Source: Micromonospora sp. BL4
Lineage (GTDB): Bacteria; Actinomycetota; Actinomycetes; Mycobacteriales; Micromonosporaceae
DNA: 64,000 bases
Direction of reading: 5' to 3'
Assembly (NCBI RefSeq): GCF_003667505.1
Contig: NZ_RCVJ01000116.1
Span: 1-64,000 of the forward strand
The notes beneath the pieces are model-generated. The model saw nothing but the letters and a program-made list of their open reading frames with translations. It ran no database searches and was not told the origin of the DNA. Shown here in pieces: positions 8,103 through 15,834 of the stretch (positions are counted from its first letter, which is position 1; each line of letters begins with the position of its first letter). Made by a program: the position numbers and the translations under genes.

Positions 8103-10538
8103 TCAGCCGCCGGGGCGGCCCGCACCGGGTCGGCCGGGCGGGTTGCCGGGCTGCCCGGGTCCGCCCGGGTTGGTGGTGCCCGGCGGGGTGCCACCGCCGC
8201 TGCTGACCTGGATGGTGACCACGCCGCCCTTGATGGTGCGCCCGTCCGGGCTGGTGCCGGCAGCGGTGCCAGCCGGGCACGTCGACGTCACCTTCGCGCT
8301 GGCGACGACCGGATCGAAGCCGGCGTCCTTGAGCCGGGACTTCGCGCTGTCCACCGACGCGCACTTCACGTTGGGGATGCTGCGCTGGTCACCCTCGGAG
8401 ATCTTCTGACCCGGCGTCTCGAACTGGATCCGCGGTTTCTTCTTCATGGCGTCCCGCAGCGTCTCGTACACCGGCGGGTTGATGCCGTCCTTCTCGCCGT
8501 GCTTCATCTCGACGTTGGTCTGCGGCCAGTCCGGGTCGGCCATGATGCCGGCCACCGAGTACTGCTTGGTCATGGCGACCAGGGCGGCGGTCTTCTCCGA
8601 GTCGGTGGTGCCGGACTTGCCGGCCACCGGCGCATCGACGATGCCCCGCACGTTGCCGGCGGTGGCTCCCGTGCACTTGGAGGTCGACGACCGGTCACCG
8701 ACCGGGCAGCGGGCCGCGTCCACCGCGGCGCGGGCGACGTCGGTGCTGAACCGCTTCTCGCAGCGCGGGTTGGCGATGTCCAGCTTGTTGCCGTCCGGGT
8801 CCCGGATCTCCTGCACCGGGATCGGCTCGCAGAACTTGCCGTCCGCGGCCAGGGTGGCGTAGGCGTTGGCAAGATCCAGCGGGGTGGTCTGCGAGACGCC
8901 CAGGGTGAACGCGCCCCACTGGTGCGCCCCCCGCTCCAGGTCCAGATCCTCCTGGGCCCGGAAGTTGATCCCCAGCCTCTTGGCGGCCTTGACCACGTTC
9001 TCCGCGCCGACCTGCTGCTGGAGTGGCACGAAGTAGGTGTTCACCGACCGGCCGAACGCGCCCCACATGTTGTGCACGCCGGCCATGCTGTCGGTCGAGT
9101 TGGTGGGGCAGTAGAAGTGTGTGCCCTTGCAGGCCGCCGGGCTGCTGCTGTCGATGATGTAGTCCGACTTGAACTGCTTCGGCGCGTTGATGGTGTGGCT
9201 GAGGGGGATGCCCTTCTCCAGCGCCGCCACGATGGTGAACATCTTGAACGTCGAGCCGGCCTGGTAGCCGGTGATGCCGTCGCCGCCGGTGAGCAGCGGG
9301 TTGACCGTCGCCGGGTAGTTGCCCCGGATGCCCTTCCTCTTCTTCGCGGGATCGCTGGAGAGCTTGTTCTTCGGGTTCTTCGGGTCGTCCAGCTTGAACT
9401 GCCGGTTGACCGCGAGCGCCCGGACCCGCCCGCTGCCCGGCTCCACCACGGCGACCATGGCGGCTTCCTTGCTGTTCTCGCTCTTGGCCTTGCGGACCGC
9501 CTTGTCGGCGCCCCTCTGGGCCTGGACCTCGAGCGAGGTCACGATGTTGTAGCCGCCGCTCTTCAGCCGCCGCTCACGGTCGTACGACGTCGAGCCGAAC
9601 GTCTCCTGCTGCATCCACCAGCGGTAGAAGTAGTCGCAGAAGAAGCCCCAGCTGTTGACGTTGGCGGCGACGCAGCCGTTCGGGGTGCGCTTGTCCTTCA
9701 CCACCAGCTTGGTCGCCTTGGCCGCGTCGGCTTCCTGCTGGGTGATGGCCTTGGTGTCGACCATGTTCTGGATGACGTAGTTGCGCCGGTCCAGGGCGAG
9801 CGGGAAGCCGGCCTTGGTGGTCGGGTCGTTGGTGGTGGGCGCCTTGACCATCCCGGCCAGCAGCGCCGCTTCCTCGATCTTCAGCTTGCTCGGCGGCTTG
9901 CCGAAGTAGACCTGGCTGGCGGCGAAGACGCCGTACGCGCCGTTGCCGAACGAGGCGAGGTTGAGGTAGCGGGTGAGGATCTCGTCCTTGGAGAATTCCT
10001 TGTCGACCTGGAGGGCCAGCCGCATCTCGCGCAGCTTGCGGGCGCTGGTGTCCTCGGTCGCCGCGACCACGTCGGCCGGGTGGGTGGCCGAGTACGCGAT
10101 GGCCAGCCGGACGTACTGCATGGTCAGCGTCGAGGCGCCCTGCCGGCCGGCGCCTTCGTTCTGGTTGTTCACGAACGCGCGGGCGACACCGTTGATGTCG
10201 ACGCCGTTGTGCTTGTAGAAGTCATGGTCCTCGGCCGCGATGATGGCCTTCTGCATGTACGGCGAGATGTCGGCGAGCTTCGCGTCGCGCCGGTTCTCGT
10301 CGTACATGATCGCCAGCGGTGTCTTGCCGTCCGAGGCATACAGGTAGCTGGCCTGTGGCGAGCGGGCCACCGTCAGCTCCGTGGGCAGGGCGCCGAAGGT
10401 CTCGGCGCCGGCCTTGGCGGCCAGGCCGGACATCGCCACCGCGGGGAAGGCCGCCGCGGCGACCACCACGCCGGCCAACAGGCCGCATACGAGCAGCGAT
10501 GCGGCGTTGGTCAGCACATTGTGGTCACGTTTCCGCAT
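8103..10538 (-). CDS. ponA2: Bifunctional class A penicillin-binding protein (PonA2-type)
   Basis: An 811-aa peptidoglycan synthase. Residues 8-40 form a signal anchor. The GT51 glycosyltransferase domain follows, with its catalytic Glu in AAEDHDFYKHNG (E103) and a QGASTLTMQYVR motif. The transpeptidase domain has S429 in STFK, SVN in GRSVNTYF and KSGTT. A C-terminal PASTA domain (SIPNVKCASVDSAKSRLKDA) is followed by a Gly/Pro-rich tail. ATG 10538 is chosen for its GAGGTGA Shine-Dalgarno; a TACCCT -10 lies 15 nt upstream. In M. tuberculosis ponA2 (Rv3682) also sits beside whiB4 and a phosphoesterase, supporting the PonA2 assignment over PonA1. It elongates and cross-links glycan outside the membrane. 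Confidence 0.9.
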   Translation of the reverse strand: MRKRDHNVLTNAASLLVCGLLAGVVVAAAAFPAVAMSGLAAKAGAETFGALPTELTVARSPQASYLYASDGKTPLAIMYDENRRDAKLADISPYMQKAIIAAEDHDFYKHNGVDINGVARAFVNNQNEGAGRQGASTLTMQYVRLAIAYSATHPADVVAATEDTSARKLREMRLALQVDKEFSKDEILTRYLNLASFGNGAYGVFAASQVYFGKPPSKLKIEEAALLAGMVKAPTTNDPTTKAGFPLALDRRNYVIQNMVDTKAITQQEADAAKATKLVVKDKRTPNGCVAANVNSWGFFCDYFYRWWMQQETFGSTSYDRERRLKSGGYNIVTSLEVQAQRGADKAVRKAKSENSKEAAMVAVVEPGSGRVRALAVNRQFKLDDPKNPKNKLSSDPAKKRKGIRGNYPATVNPLLTGGDGITGYQAGSTFKMFTIVAALEKGIPLSHTINAPKQFKSDYIIDSSSPAACKGTHFYCPTNSTDSMAGVHNMWGAFGRSVNTYFVPLQQQVGAENVVKAAKRLGINFRAQEDLDLERGAHQWGAFTLGVSQTTPLDLANAYATLAADGKFCEPIPVQEIRDPDGNKLDIANPRCEKRFSTDVARAAVDAARCPVGDRSSTSKCTGATAGNVRGIVDAPVAGKSGTTDSEKTAALVAMTKQYSVAGIMADPDWPQTNVEMKHGEKDGINPPVYETLRDAMKKKPRIQFETPGQKISEGDQRSIPNVKCASVDSAKSRLKDAGFDPVVASAKVTSTCPAGTAAGTSPDGRTIKGGVVTIQVSSGGGTPPGTTNPGGPGQPGNPPGRPGAGRPGG

Positions 10539-10943
10539 CCAGGTCACCTCAGCAGGGTACGCGAGTAGGGAACGAGGGGCGCTGGGGCGTTGTTTCCCCA
10601 TTTCCTGCGCGCGCTGCCCTCGTTGTGCTAAACGCACGACCCCCGGTGCGTGGTTGCGTGTGACCTGGCGGAAGTCTCCTCCGACCCGAGGAGGCGGCGC
10701 AGCGTTTTCGCCGACCTCGGCGGGGTAACCGGCGGTCGAGAGCCCGGGAAGCCGGGAGTGTCCGGAATGATGGATTTCGCCGACAACGTTGCGTAATCAG
10801 GCGACTACAGAGCATGATGGGGGGCGGCGACAGCGCCACATGTCGCTCGCGCCGCCTTGGGGAAGGCGAGCCGGGCGATCGGGGGGAATTGCCGGCTGAC
10901 GTGCAACGAGGTCGGTAGGTACTGCAAGGGGGGACGTGTACAC
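10539..10943. other. 405-bp divergent intergenic region, ponA2/whiB4
   Basis: No gene was found here. It must hold both promoters. Palindromes seen are CTCCTC-N6-GAGGAG (10678-10695 region), a larger hairpin with GGCGGCGACA opposite TGTCGC and CGCCGCC (about 10822-10856), and CGCCTT-GGGG-AAGGCG (10853-10868). The last two lie in what would be the whiB4 leader and could be operators or RNA structures. No known riboswitch was recognised. Confidence 0.5.
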
Positions 10944-11264
10944 ATGGGCATGATCACTGACTGGCCGTCGCTGGCGGCGTGTCAGAACGGGGACCCGGAC
11001 GCGTTGTTCGTACAGGGCGCCGAACAGAACGTGGCGAAGCGGATCTGCCGGAGTTGCCCAGTTCGGTACGAGTGCCTGGCCGACGCGCTGGACAACCGGA
11101 TCGAGTTCGGTGTGTGGGGTGGCATGACCGAACGCGAACGCCGGGCGTTGCTGCGTCGTCACCCGCAGGTGACGAGCTGGCGCAAGATGTTCGAGGCCGC
11201 GATGAAGAAGAACAGCAAGGACAAGGCCGGCAAGGACAAGATCCTCGTCAGCGCGGCCAACTGA
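10944..11264 (+). CDS. whiB4: WhiB-family iron-sulfur regulator, WhiB4/WblA type
   Basis: A 106-aa WhiB-like protein that should bind a [4Fe-4S] cluster through C13, C35, C38 and C44 (AACQ, RICRSCP, YECL) and act as a redox- or NO-responsive transcription factor with the main sigma factor. The beta-turn motif FGVWGGMTERERR is intact, followed by a Lys-rich DNA-binding tail (MKKNSKDKAGKDK). Residues DPDALFVQGAEQ and WGGMTERERRALLRRHPQV closely resemble WhiB4 (Streptomyces WblA, which controls development and antibiotic production). ATG 10944 follows an AAGGGGGG purine tract; ATG 10950 is an alternative. Only 6 bp separate its stop from the convergent ATPase gene, as in the M. tuberculosis whiB4 locus. 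Confidence 0.92.
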   Translation: MGMITDWPSLAACQNGDPDALFVQGAEQNVAKRICRSCPVRYECLADALDNRIEFGVWGGMTERERRALLRRHPQVTSWRKMFEAAMKKNSKDKAGKDKILVSAAN

Positions 11265-11270
11265 CCTCGG

Positions 11271-12419
11271 TCACGGCCGGCTGATCGCCGCGCCGATCGT
11301 CCGCAGCCCGTCGACGTCGTGTACGTCGGCGGGCTGCGCCGTCACCGACACCGCCGGCACCGCCGGGAACGCCTCGGTGAACCGCGCGGCCACCTGCTGC
11401 TCGCGTACCGCCTGGCGGGCCAGCGCGGCGTGCGCCCGCAGCACGTCGGCGGTGGCCTCGTGCCCACCCAGCTCGGTCAGCCGCTCCGCGGCGGCCCGGC
11501 TCCGCTCCGCGTCCAGCTCCGGCACCGCCGGCCGGTGCACCCGGTTGAGCACCAGGCCGGCCAGCGGCATGTTCTCCTCGCCCAACCGGCCGGCGAAGTA
11601 GGCGGCCTCGCGGACCGCGTCCGGCTCCGGCGCCGCGACCAGCACGAAGGCCGTCTCCCGCGCCTGGAGGATGCGGTACGTCTGCTCCGCCCGCTGCCGG
11701 AAGCCGCCGAACATCGAATCCAGTGCGGCCACGAAGCCGGACAGGTCGGTGAGCAGCTGCGCGCCGAGCACCTTCTGCACCACCTTCGAGAACATCCCGA
11801 ACGAGGCGGTGACCAGGCTGAACATGCTCCGCCCGCCGCTGCGCGCCGGCGCCAGCAGCAGTCGCAGCATGCGGCCGTCGAGGAAGCGGGAGAGCCGGGC
11901 CGGCGCGTCCAGGAAGTCGAGCGCCGAGCGGGACGGCGGAGTGTCCACGACGATCAGGTCCCACTCGCCCCGGGCGTGCAACTGGCCGAGCTTCTCCATC
12001 GCCATGTATTCCTGCGTGCCGGCAAAGGTCGAGCTCATCGCCTGGTAGAAGGGATTGGCGAAGATCTCCGCCGCCTTCGCCGGATCGGTGTGCTGGAGCA
12101 CCACGTCGTCGAAGGTGCGCTTCATGTCCAGCATCATGGCGTGCAGTTCGCCGCCGCTGCTCTCGACGTCGATCCCCTTGACCTGGCGGGGGGTGTTGTC
12201 CAGCTCGGTCAGGCCCAGCGACTGGGCCAGCCGGCGGGCCGGGTCGATGGTGAGCACCACCGTGCGCCGGCCGTGGTGCTCGGCGGCCCGCAGCGCCAGC
12301 GCGGCGGCCGTGGTCGTCTTTCCCACCCCTCCGGCACCGCAGCACACGACGATCCGCACGCCCGGGTCGGCGAGGATCTTGTCGACGTCCAGCTGCGGCG
12401 CCGCGTCTTCGGAAGGCAC
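11271..12419 (-). CDS. ArsA-like ATPase (Rv3680-type)
   Basis: A 382-aa member of the ArsA/GET3 P-loop ATPase family, conserved beside whiB4 in actinobacteria (M. tuberculosis Rv3680). The deviant Walker A GAGGVGKT is at residues 28-35, switch-like TIDPARRLAQSLG near 58-70 and the Walker B region DLIVVDTPPSRSALDF in the middle. No ArsA cysteine triad for arsenite was seen, so arsenic export is unlikely. In mycobacteria the pair has been linked to resistance to reductive or nitrosative stress; the exact client is unknown. GTG 12419 is preferred because TACGCT ends 6 nt upstream; TTG 12422 is a poor alternative. The second ATPase gene is upstream with its own promoter. Confidence 0.88.
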   Translation of the reverse strand: MPSEDAAPQLDVDKILADPGVRIVVCCGAGGVGKTTTAAALALRAAEHHGRRTVVLTIDPARRLAQSLGLTELDNTPRQVKGIDVESSGGELHAMMLDMKRTFDDVVLQHTDPAKAAEIFANPFYQAMSSTFAGTQEYMAMEKLGQLHARGEWDLIVVDTPPSRSALDFLDAPARLSRFLDGRMLRLLLAPARSGGRSMFSLVTASFGMFSKVVQKVLGAQLLTDLSGFVAALDSMFGGFRQRAEQTYRILQARETAFVLVAAPEPDAVREAAYFAGRLGEENMPLAGLVLNRVHRPAVPELDAERSRAAAERLTELGGHEATADVLRAHAALARQAVREQQVAARFTEAFPAVPAVSVTAQPADVHDVDGLRTIGAAISRP

Positions 12420-12425
12420 CAATCG

Positions 12426-12431
12426 AGCGTA
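12426..12431 (-). promoter_or_regulatory. Leaderless -10 TACGCT for the Rv3680-type ATPase
   Basis: TACGCT on the minus strand, with a 6-nt spacer (CGATTG) before GTG 12419. It decides the start. Confidence 0.55.
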
Positions 12432-12476
12432 TCGGGCCGGGTGGGTCCGTGCGCCCGTGCCGACCTCAGGTGTGAG

Positions 12477-13454
12477 TCAATCGGCCCGGACGAGAGCCTG
12501 GGCCAGGGTCGCGAGCCCCGCCCGGTCCACCCCGTCGGGCAGCAACGGCAGCTCGATCATCGGCAGCCCCAACTCCACCAGCTCGGCGCGGAGCGAATCC
12601 TCCAGCTCGCGCCGGATGAGCTGGTCACGCGCCTCGTCGTGCAGGCCGGCGATGGTGTCCCGGTCGGCCGGCAGCCCGGCGGCGACCAGACCGCGCCGCA
12701 GCTCGGCCGCGCTGACCGCCCGACCGGCGGGCACCGGTGGCCGCGTGCCGTTGACGATCACCCGTCCGACCCCGAAGCCGAGCGAGGTCAGGTCGGCGAT
12801 GGCGTCCACCGTCTCCTGCACCGGCATCTCCTCCAGCAGCGTGACCACGTGCACCGCGGTTATCGGGGACCGCAGCAGCGCCGAGACACCCTCGCTCTGG
12901 GTCTTGATCGGGCCCACCTTGGCCAGCCGGGCCGTCTCAGCCGTGACGTTGAGGAACCGGCCGATCCGCCCGGTCGGCGGCGCGTCCAGCACCACCGCGT
13001 CGTACGCGCGTCGCTGCCCCGAGGTGCGGGTGGTGGCCTCCTTCACCTTGCCGGTGAGCAGCACGTCGCGCAGGCCCGGGGCGATGGTGGTGGCGAAGTC
13101 GATCGCGCCGAGTTTGCGGAGCGCCCGACCCGCCGCACCCAGCTTGTAGAACATGTCGAGGTATTCGAGCAACGCCTCCTCGGCGTCCACCGCCAGCGCG
13201 CGCACCTCACCGCCGTCCGGGGCGTCCGCGAGGTGCCGTTCCTCGTACGGCAGCGGGTCGATGCCGAAGAGCTGGGCGATGCCCTGCCGCCCCTCGACCT
13301 CCACCAGCAGGGTGCGCCGGCCTCCGGCGGCGAGCGCCAGGGCCAGCGCCGCGGCCACGCTGGTCTTGCCGGTGCCGCCCTTGCCGGTCACCACGTGGAG
13401 ACGGGCCGACCATCCGTTGCCGGCCGGGTCGGTCGGCCGCTCAGCTGCACGCAC
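12477..13454 (-). CDS. ArsA-like ATPase (Rv3679-type)
   Basis: A 325-aa ArsA/GET3-family ATPase, the partner of the preceding gene (M. tuberculosis Rv3679). Walker A GKGGTGKT is at residues 24-31. A DAPPTGRIGRFL segment carries the Walker B Asp, and TLLEEMPVQETVDAI and a C-terminal ELPLLPDGVDRAGLATLA follow, the latter typical of this clade. Rv3679 and Rv3680 are thought to form a hetero-oligomer; the same is likely here. The gene starts at GTG 13454, with TAGGCT 6 nt upstream, so each ATPase of the pair appears to have its own leaderless promoter despite only 57 bp between them. Confidence 0.88.
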   Translation of the reverse strand: MRAAERPTDPAGNGWSARLHVVTGKGGTGKTSVAAALALALAAGGRRTLLVEVEGRQGIAQLFGIDPLPYEERHLADAPDGGEVRALAVDAEEALLEYLDMFYKLGAAGRALRKLGAIDFATTIAPGLRDVLLTGKVKEATTRTSGQRRAYDAVVLDAPPTGRIGRFLNVTAETARLAKVGPIKTQSEGVSALLRSPITAVHVVTLLEEMPVQETVDAIADLTSLGFGVGRVIVNGTRPPVPAGRAVSAAELRRGLVAAGLPADRDTIAGLHDEARDQLIRRELEDSLRAELVELGLPMIELPLLPDGVDRAGLATLAQALVRAD

Positions 13455-13460
13455 CCGTCG

Positions 13461-13466
13461 AGCCTA
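13461..13466 (-). promoter_or_regulatory. Leaderless -10 TAGGCT for the Rv3679-type ATPase
   Basis: TAGGCT on the minus strand, 6 nt (CGACGG) before GTG 13454. Confidence 0.55.
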
Positions 13467-13480
13467 TCCAGGCCGGCCGG

Positions 13481-14212
13481 TCACGCGACCTCGCAGACCC
13501 ACCAACCCGACTTCTGCACCACCGTGAAGCGCAGATCCTGGTCCGCCACCTTCTCGTCCGCGGTGGTCATGGTGAGCCGGGTGGAGACGGTGGCCCGGTC
13601 CCCCGTCTGGTTGTCCACCTTCGGGCTGGTCCACCGGAAACGGGGGGTCTGGTACTCGGCGGTGTACTTCTGCACCTCCGCGATCTTCGCAGCGATCTTC
13701 TCGTCGTCCCGGGAGGCGGCGCAGACGCGGCCGGCCGCCTTGGTCGCGTCGCGATCCTTGTAGACCGCGGTGAGGAACTCGTCGACGGCGACAGTCGGTT
13801 CCTTGGCTCCCTGGCCGGTCTCGGCGTCGCGCAGGGTCAGGAACGCCACCACACCGCCGCCCACGCAGAGCACCATGATCACGACGAGCGCGATCGCCGC
13901 GATCAGCAGGCCGCGCTTCTTCTTGGGCTCGGCGGTGCCCTGGTACGGGGGGTAGCCGGGCGGAGGTGGCGGGATCGCCGAGGGGTCGGAGGTGCCCGGC
14001 GCCGCGGTCGACCCGGCCGGGGACGCCGGGAAGGTCGGCTCGGCCGGCTGTGCCGGGAGCGCCGACCGGTCGGGCTGTGCGGGCAGGGCGAGCGGGCCGG
14101 ACTGCGCCGCGGGGGCCGGCTGGTCGGGAACGCTCGGGGCGCCGGTCGGGCCGGCGGGATCCGGGTGGGCCGGCGGGAGCGCGGGCTGGTCGCCGCTGGG
14201 CGGTTGGGTCAT
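13481..14212 (-). CDS. Proline-rich single-TM protein with extracytoplasmic domain
   Basis: A 243-aa protein with a disordered Pro/Ala-rich cytoplasmic N-terminus (about 95 aa, rich in LPAQP-like repeats), a KKKR stop-transfer, one TM helix at residues 101-126 and a roughly 115-aa outer domain. That domain (VAVDEFLTAVYKDRDATKAA ... VVQKSGWWVCEV) resembles the NTF2-like DUF4878 fold, with two cysteines (VCAAS and WVCEV). I do not know its function; such proteins often accompany envelope genes. ATG 14212 follows GGGGGAAAGAC. The partial gene at the right end of the window has the same architecture. Confidence 0.7.
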   Translation of the reverse strand: MTQPPSGDQPALPPAHPDPAGPTGAPSVPDQPAPAAQSGPLALPAQPDRSALPAQPAEPTFPASPAGSTAAPGTSDPSAIPPPPPGYPPYQGTAEPKKKRGLLIAAIALVVIMVLCVGGGVVAFLTLRDAETGQGAKEPTVAVDEFLTAVYKDRDATKAAGRVCAASRDDEKIAAKIAEVQKYTAEYQTPRFRWTSPKVDNQTGDRATVSTRLTMTTADEKVADQDLRFTVVQKSGWWVCEVA

Positions 14213-14569
14213 GTCTTTCCCCCGGGGGGTGCGGGCGCCCGCCGCCACCCCTGGCGCCGAGCGTGATCGAGCGGGTGGCCGGCACTGCGCGACCGTCCGA
14301 CCGGAAGGGTAGCGGTCAATCACCGAACCGGTGTCGCCCCGGCCGGCCGGCAGGGGCCACGGATCCGGCCGGCGGGATCTCCGGTGCGGTGCGCTGTCGG
14401 GCCTCTTACCTGCGATCTGTCGCATATGTGACTACGGGTCACCGGCCGTGCGCGTCCTGTTGGCGGGACTGCGGCCACGGACCTACCGTCGATTCCGGGT
14501 GCGGGGGCCGGAGCGGACGGATGGTCCGGACCGGAGGCGTGATCCGACAGGTACGACCGGAGGCAGTGC
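14213..14569. other. 357-bp divergent intergenic region
   Basis: No supportable gene was found. It must contain promoters for both flanking genes. The one clear element is a perfect palindrome GTGAC-TACGG-GTCAC at 14428-14442, described separately. The rest is GC-rich and carries no recognisable RNA. Confidence 0.5.
14428..14442. promoter_or_regulatory. Candidate operator GTGAC-N5-GTCAC
   Basis: A perfect 5-bp inverted repeat with a 5-nt spacer, about 130 bp upstream of ATG 14570. It resembles a Crp half-site pair (TGTGA/TCACC), but the gap between TGTGA and TCACC is 7 nt rather than 6, so a Crp site is doubtful. Confidence 0.35.
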
Positions 14570-15055
14570 ATGCGCGACGTGGACAACATCCCTCGCACCC
14601 AGTTCCCGACCAACGACCGGCCGCGCCGGTCCGGGTCCCGGGGCGAGGCCGACGGGCCGATCGGCAGCCTGCCGGTCAACGAGCGGTCGTACCGCCGGGT
14701 GCCCGAGCCGCCGCCGGAGGTGGCCGTGGCGTCGAGTCGCCCAACTGAGCGGGGCCGGGACGACGAGGAGCCGGGCTTCGTCATCCATCTGCCGATCCGG
14801 GTACCCGACCTCGCGGCGGCGACCGCGCTCGCCGGGCGGGTGGCGGTGTCCCTGGGTTTCCTGCCGGAGCTGGACGCCGGTGAGACCACCGTGTCCAACG
14901 CCGACGACCAGAACAACCGGCACCGGGTCTTCTGCGACCTGCTGCTGCCCGACCGCTCCCGCTGCCCCCAGGGGTACGAGCACGAGGGGCCCTGTGGGGA
15001 ACTGCCGGCGGCGCCGGAGCAGCGTCCCGCACCTCGCCCCGCCAGCGGACCGTAG
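14570..15055 (+). CDS. Hypothetical protein, 161 aa
   Basis: No family recognised. The first 70 residues are polar and look disordered (Arg/Pro-rich). The second half is better ordered: FVIHLPIRVPDLAAATALA, then RVAVSLGFLPELDAGETTVS and a Cys-containing tail (HRVFCDLLLPDRSRCPQGYE, then GPCGELP) with three cysteines that might bind metal. A GGAGG Shine-Dalgarno 7 nt before ATG 14570 supports the start. It precedes the 51-aa gene and ridA on the same strand with a 44-bp gap, so it may head that operon. Confidence 0.6.
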   Translation: MRDVDNIPRTQFPTNDRPRRSGSRGEADGPIGSLPVNERSYRRVPEPPPEVAVASSRPTERGRDDEEPGFVIHLPIRVPDLAAATALAGRVAVSLGFLPELDAGETTVSNADDQNNRHRVFCDLLLPDRSRCPQGYEHEGPCGELPAAPEQRPAPRPASGP

Positions 15056-15099
15056 GCTGTGCCTCGAATACGTCCGCACCGAGAGGGAGCCCTCCAGCG

Positions 15100-15255
15100 A
15101 TGCAGAAGTGGGAATACTCCACGGTCCCGCTGCTGGTCCATGCGACCAAGCAGATCCTCGACAACTGGGGCGAGGACGGGTGGGAACTCGTCGCCGTGAT
15201 CCCCGGGCCGAACCCGGACCAGCTGGTCGCGTACCTGAAGCGGCCCAAGGCATGA
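15100..15255 (+). CDS. Small DUF4177-like protein, 51 aa (Rv3678A-like)
   Basis: A tiny intact gene: ATG 15100 to TGA 15255, encoding a protein that begins MQKWEYSTVPLLVHATKQIL and ends VAYLKRPKA. The pattern KWEY...ILDNWGEDGWELVAV is the core of the DUF4177 domain, a small beta-sheet fold of unknown function. A GAGAGGGAG purine tract lies about 15 nt upstream. Its stop overlaps the ridA start as ATGA, so the two are translationally coupled. M. tuberculosis has an equally small gene, Rv3678A, at the same place next to its RidA-like gene. Confidence 0.85.
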   Translation: MQKWEYSTVPLLVHATKQILDNWGEDGWELVAVIPGPNPDQLVAYLKRPKA

Positions 15256-15713
15256 GCAACGGTCCGCACGCCAAGCTCGCCGAGCTGGGTCTCGAACTGC
15301 CCGAGGTCGTGCCGCCGGTGGCCAGCTACGTGCCGGCCGTGCAGTCCGGGCAGCACGTGTACGTCTCCGGGCAGCTGCCGATCGCCGAGGGCAAGCTGCT
15401 GGCCACCGGCAAGGTGGGCGCCGGGATCTCCGGCGAGCAGGCGAAGGATCTGGCGCAGCGGTGCGCGCTCAACGCGCTGGCGGCAGTCGACTCGCTGGTC
15501 GGCCTGGAGAACGTGGTCAAGGTGGTCAAGCTGACCGGGTTCGTGGCCTCCGCGCCCGGCTTCATCGGCCAGCCCGCCGTGATCAACGGCGCCTCCGACC
15601 TGCTGGGCACCGTCTTCGGTGAGGCCGGCCGCCACGCCCGCAGCGCCGTCGGGGTGGCCGAGCTTCCCCTGGACGCCCCGGTGGAGATCGAACTGATCGT
15701 CGAGGTCGCCTGA
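15252..15713 (+). CDS. ridA: RidA family (YjgF/YER057c) protein
   Basis: A 153-aa RidA/YjgF-family protein of the longer Rv3678c-like subgroup. Members form trimers, and the archetype hydrolyses reactive enamine/imine intermediates made by PLP enzymes. Recognisable segments are ASYVPAVQSGQHVYVSGQLP, a central ALNALAAVDSLVGLENVVKV and the C-terminal HARSAVGVAELPLDAPVEIE, where the Arg of HARSAVG corresponds to the carboxylate-binding arginine. The start overlaps the upstream 51-aa gene. The downstream hydrolase gene has its own promoter. The exact substrate of this subgroup is unproven. Confidence 0.88.
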   Translation: MSNGPHAKLAELGLELPEVVPPVASYVPAVQSGQHVYVSGQLPIAEGKLLATGKVGAGISGEQAKDLAQRCALNALAAVDSLVGLENVVKVVKLTGFVASAPGFIGQPAVINGASDLLGTVFGEAGRHARSAVGVAELPLDAPVEIELIVEVA

Positions 15714-15821
15714 CGCGTCGCCGCCCCCGCGGTCGTGCGCTTCCTGGCCGGATGAAAGCCCTGAACGGGGACGAATCAGGGACCTCAAGTGCAAGATCGC
15801 GGGGTGTGGCGGGCGGGGCCG

Positions 15822-15827
15822 TACGAT
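15822..15827 (+). promoter_or_regulatory. Leaderless -10 TACGAT for the MBL-fold hydrolase
   Basis: TACGAT followed by 7 nt and ATG 15835. No Shine-Dalgarno is present. Confidence 0.55.
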
Positions 15828-15834
15828 CGCAGCC

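Noticed and set aside
8070-10568. Long open frame (over 800 codons) on the plus strand opposite the PonA2-like gene
   Set aside because: It is a by-product of GC-rich codon use in the real gene. The product is low-complexity and has no domain, while the opposite strand has complete GT51 and transpeptidase motifs.
15759-15781. Terminator after ridA (CCCTGA-N11-TCAGGG)
   Set aside because: The stem is only 6 bp with an 11-nt loop, so it is too weak to call.
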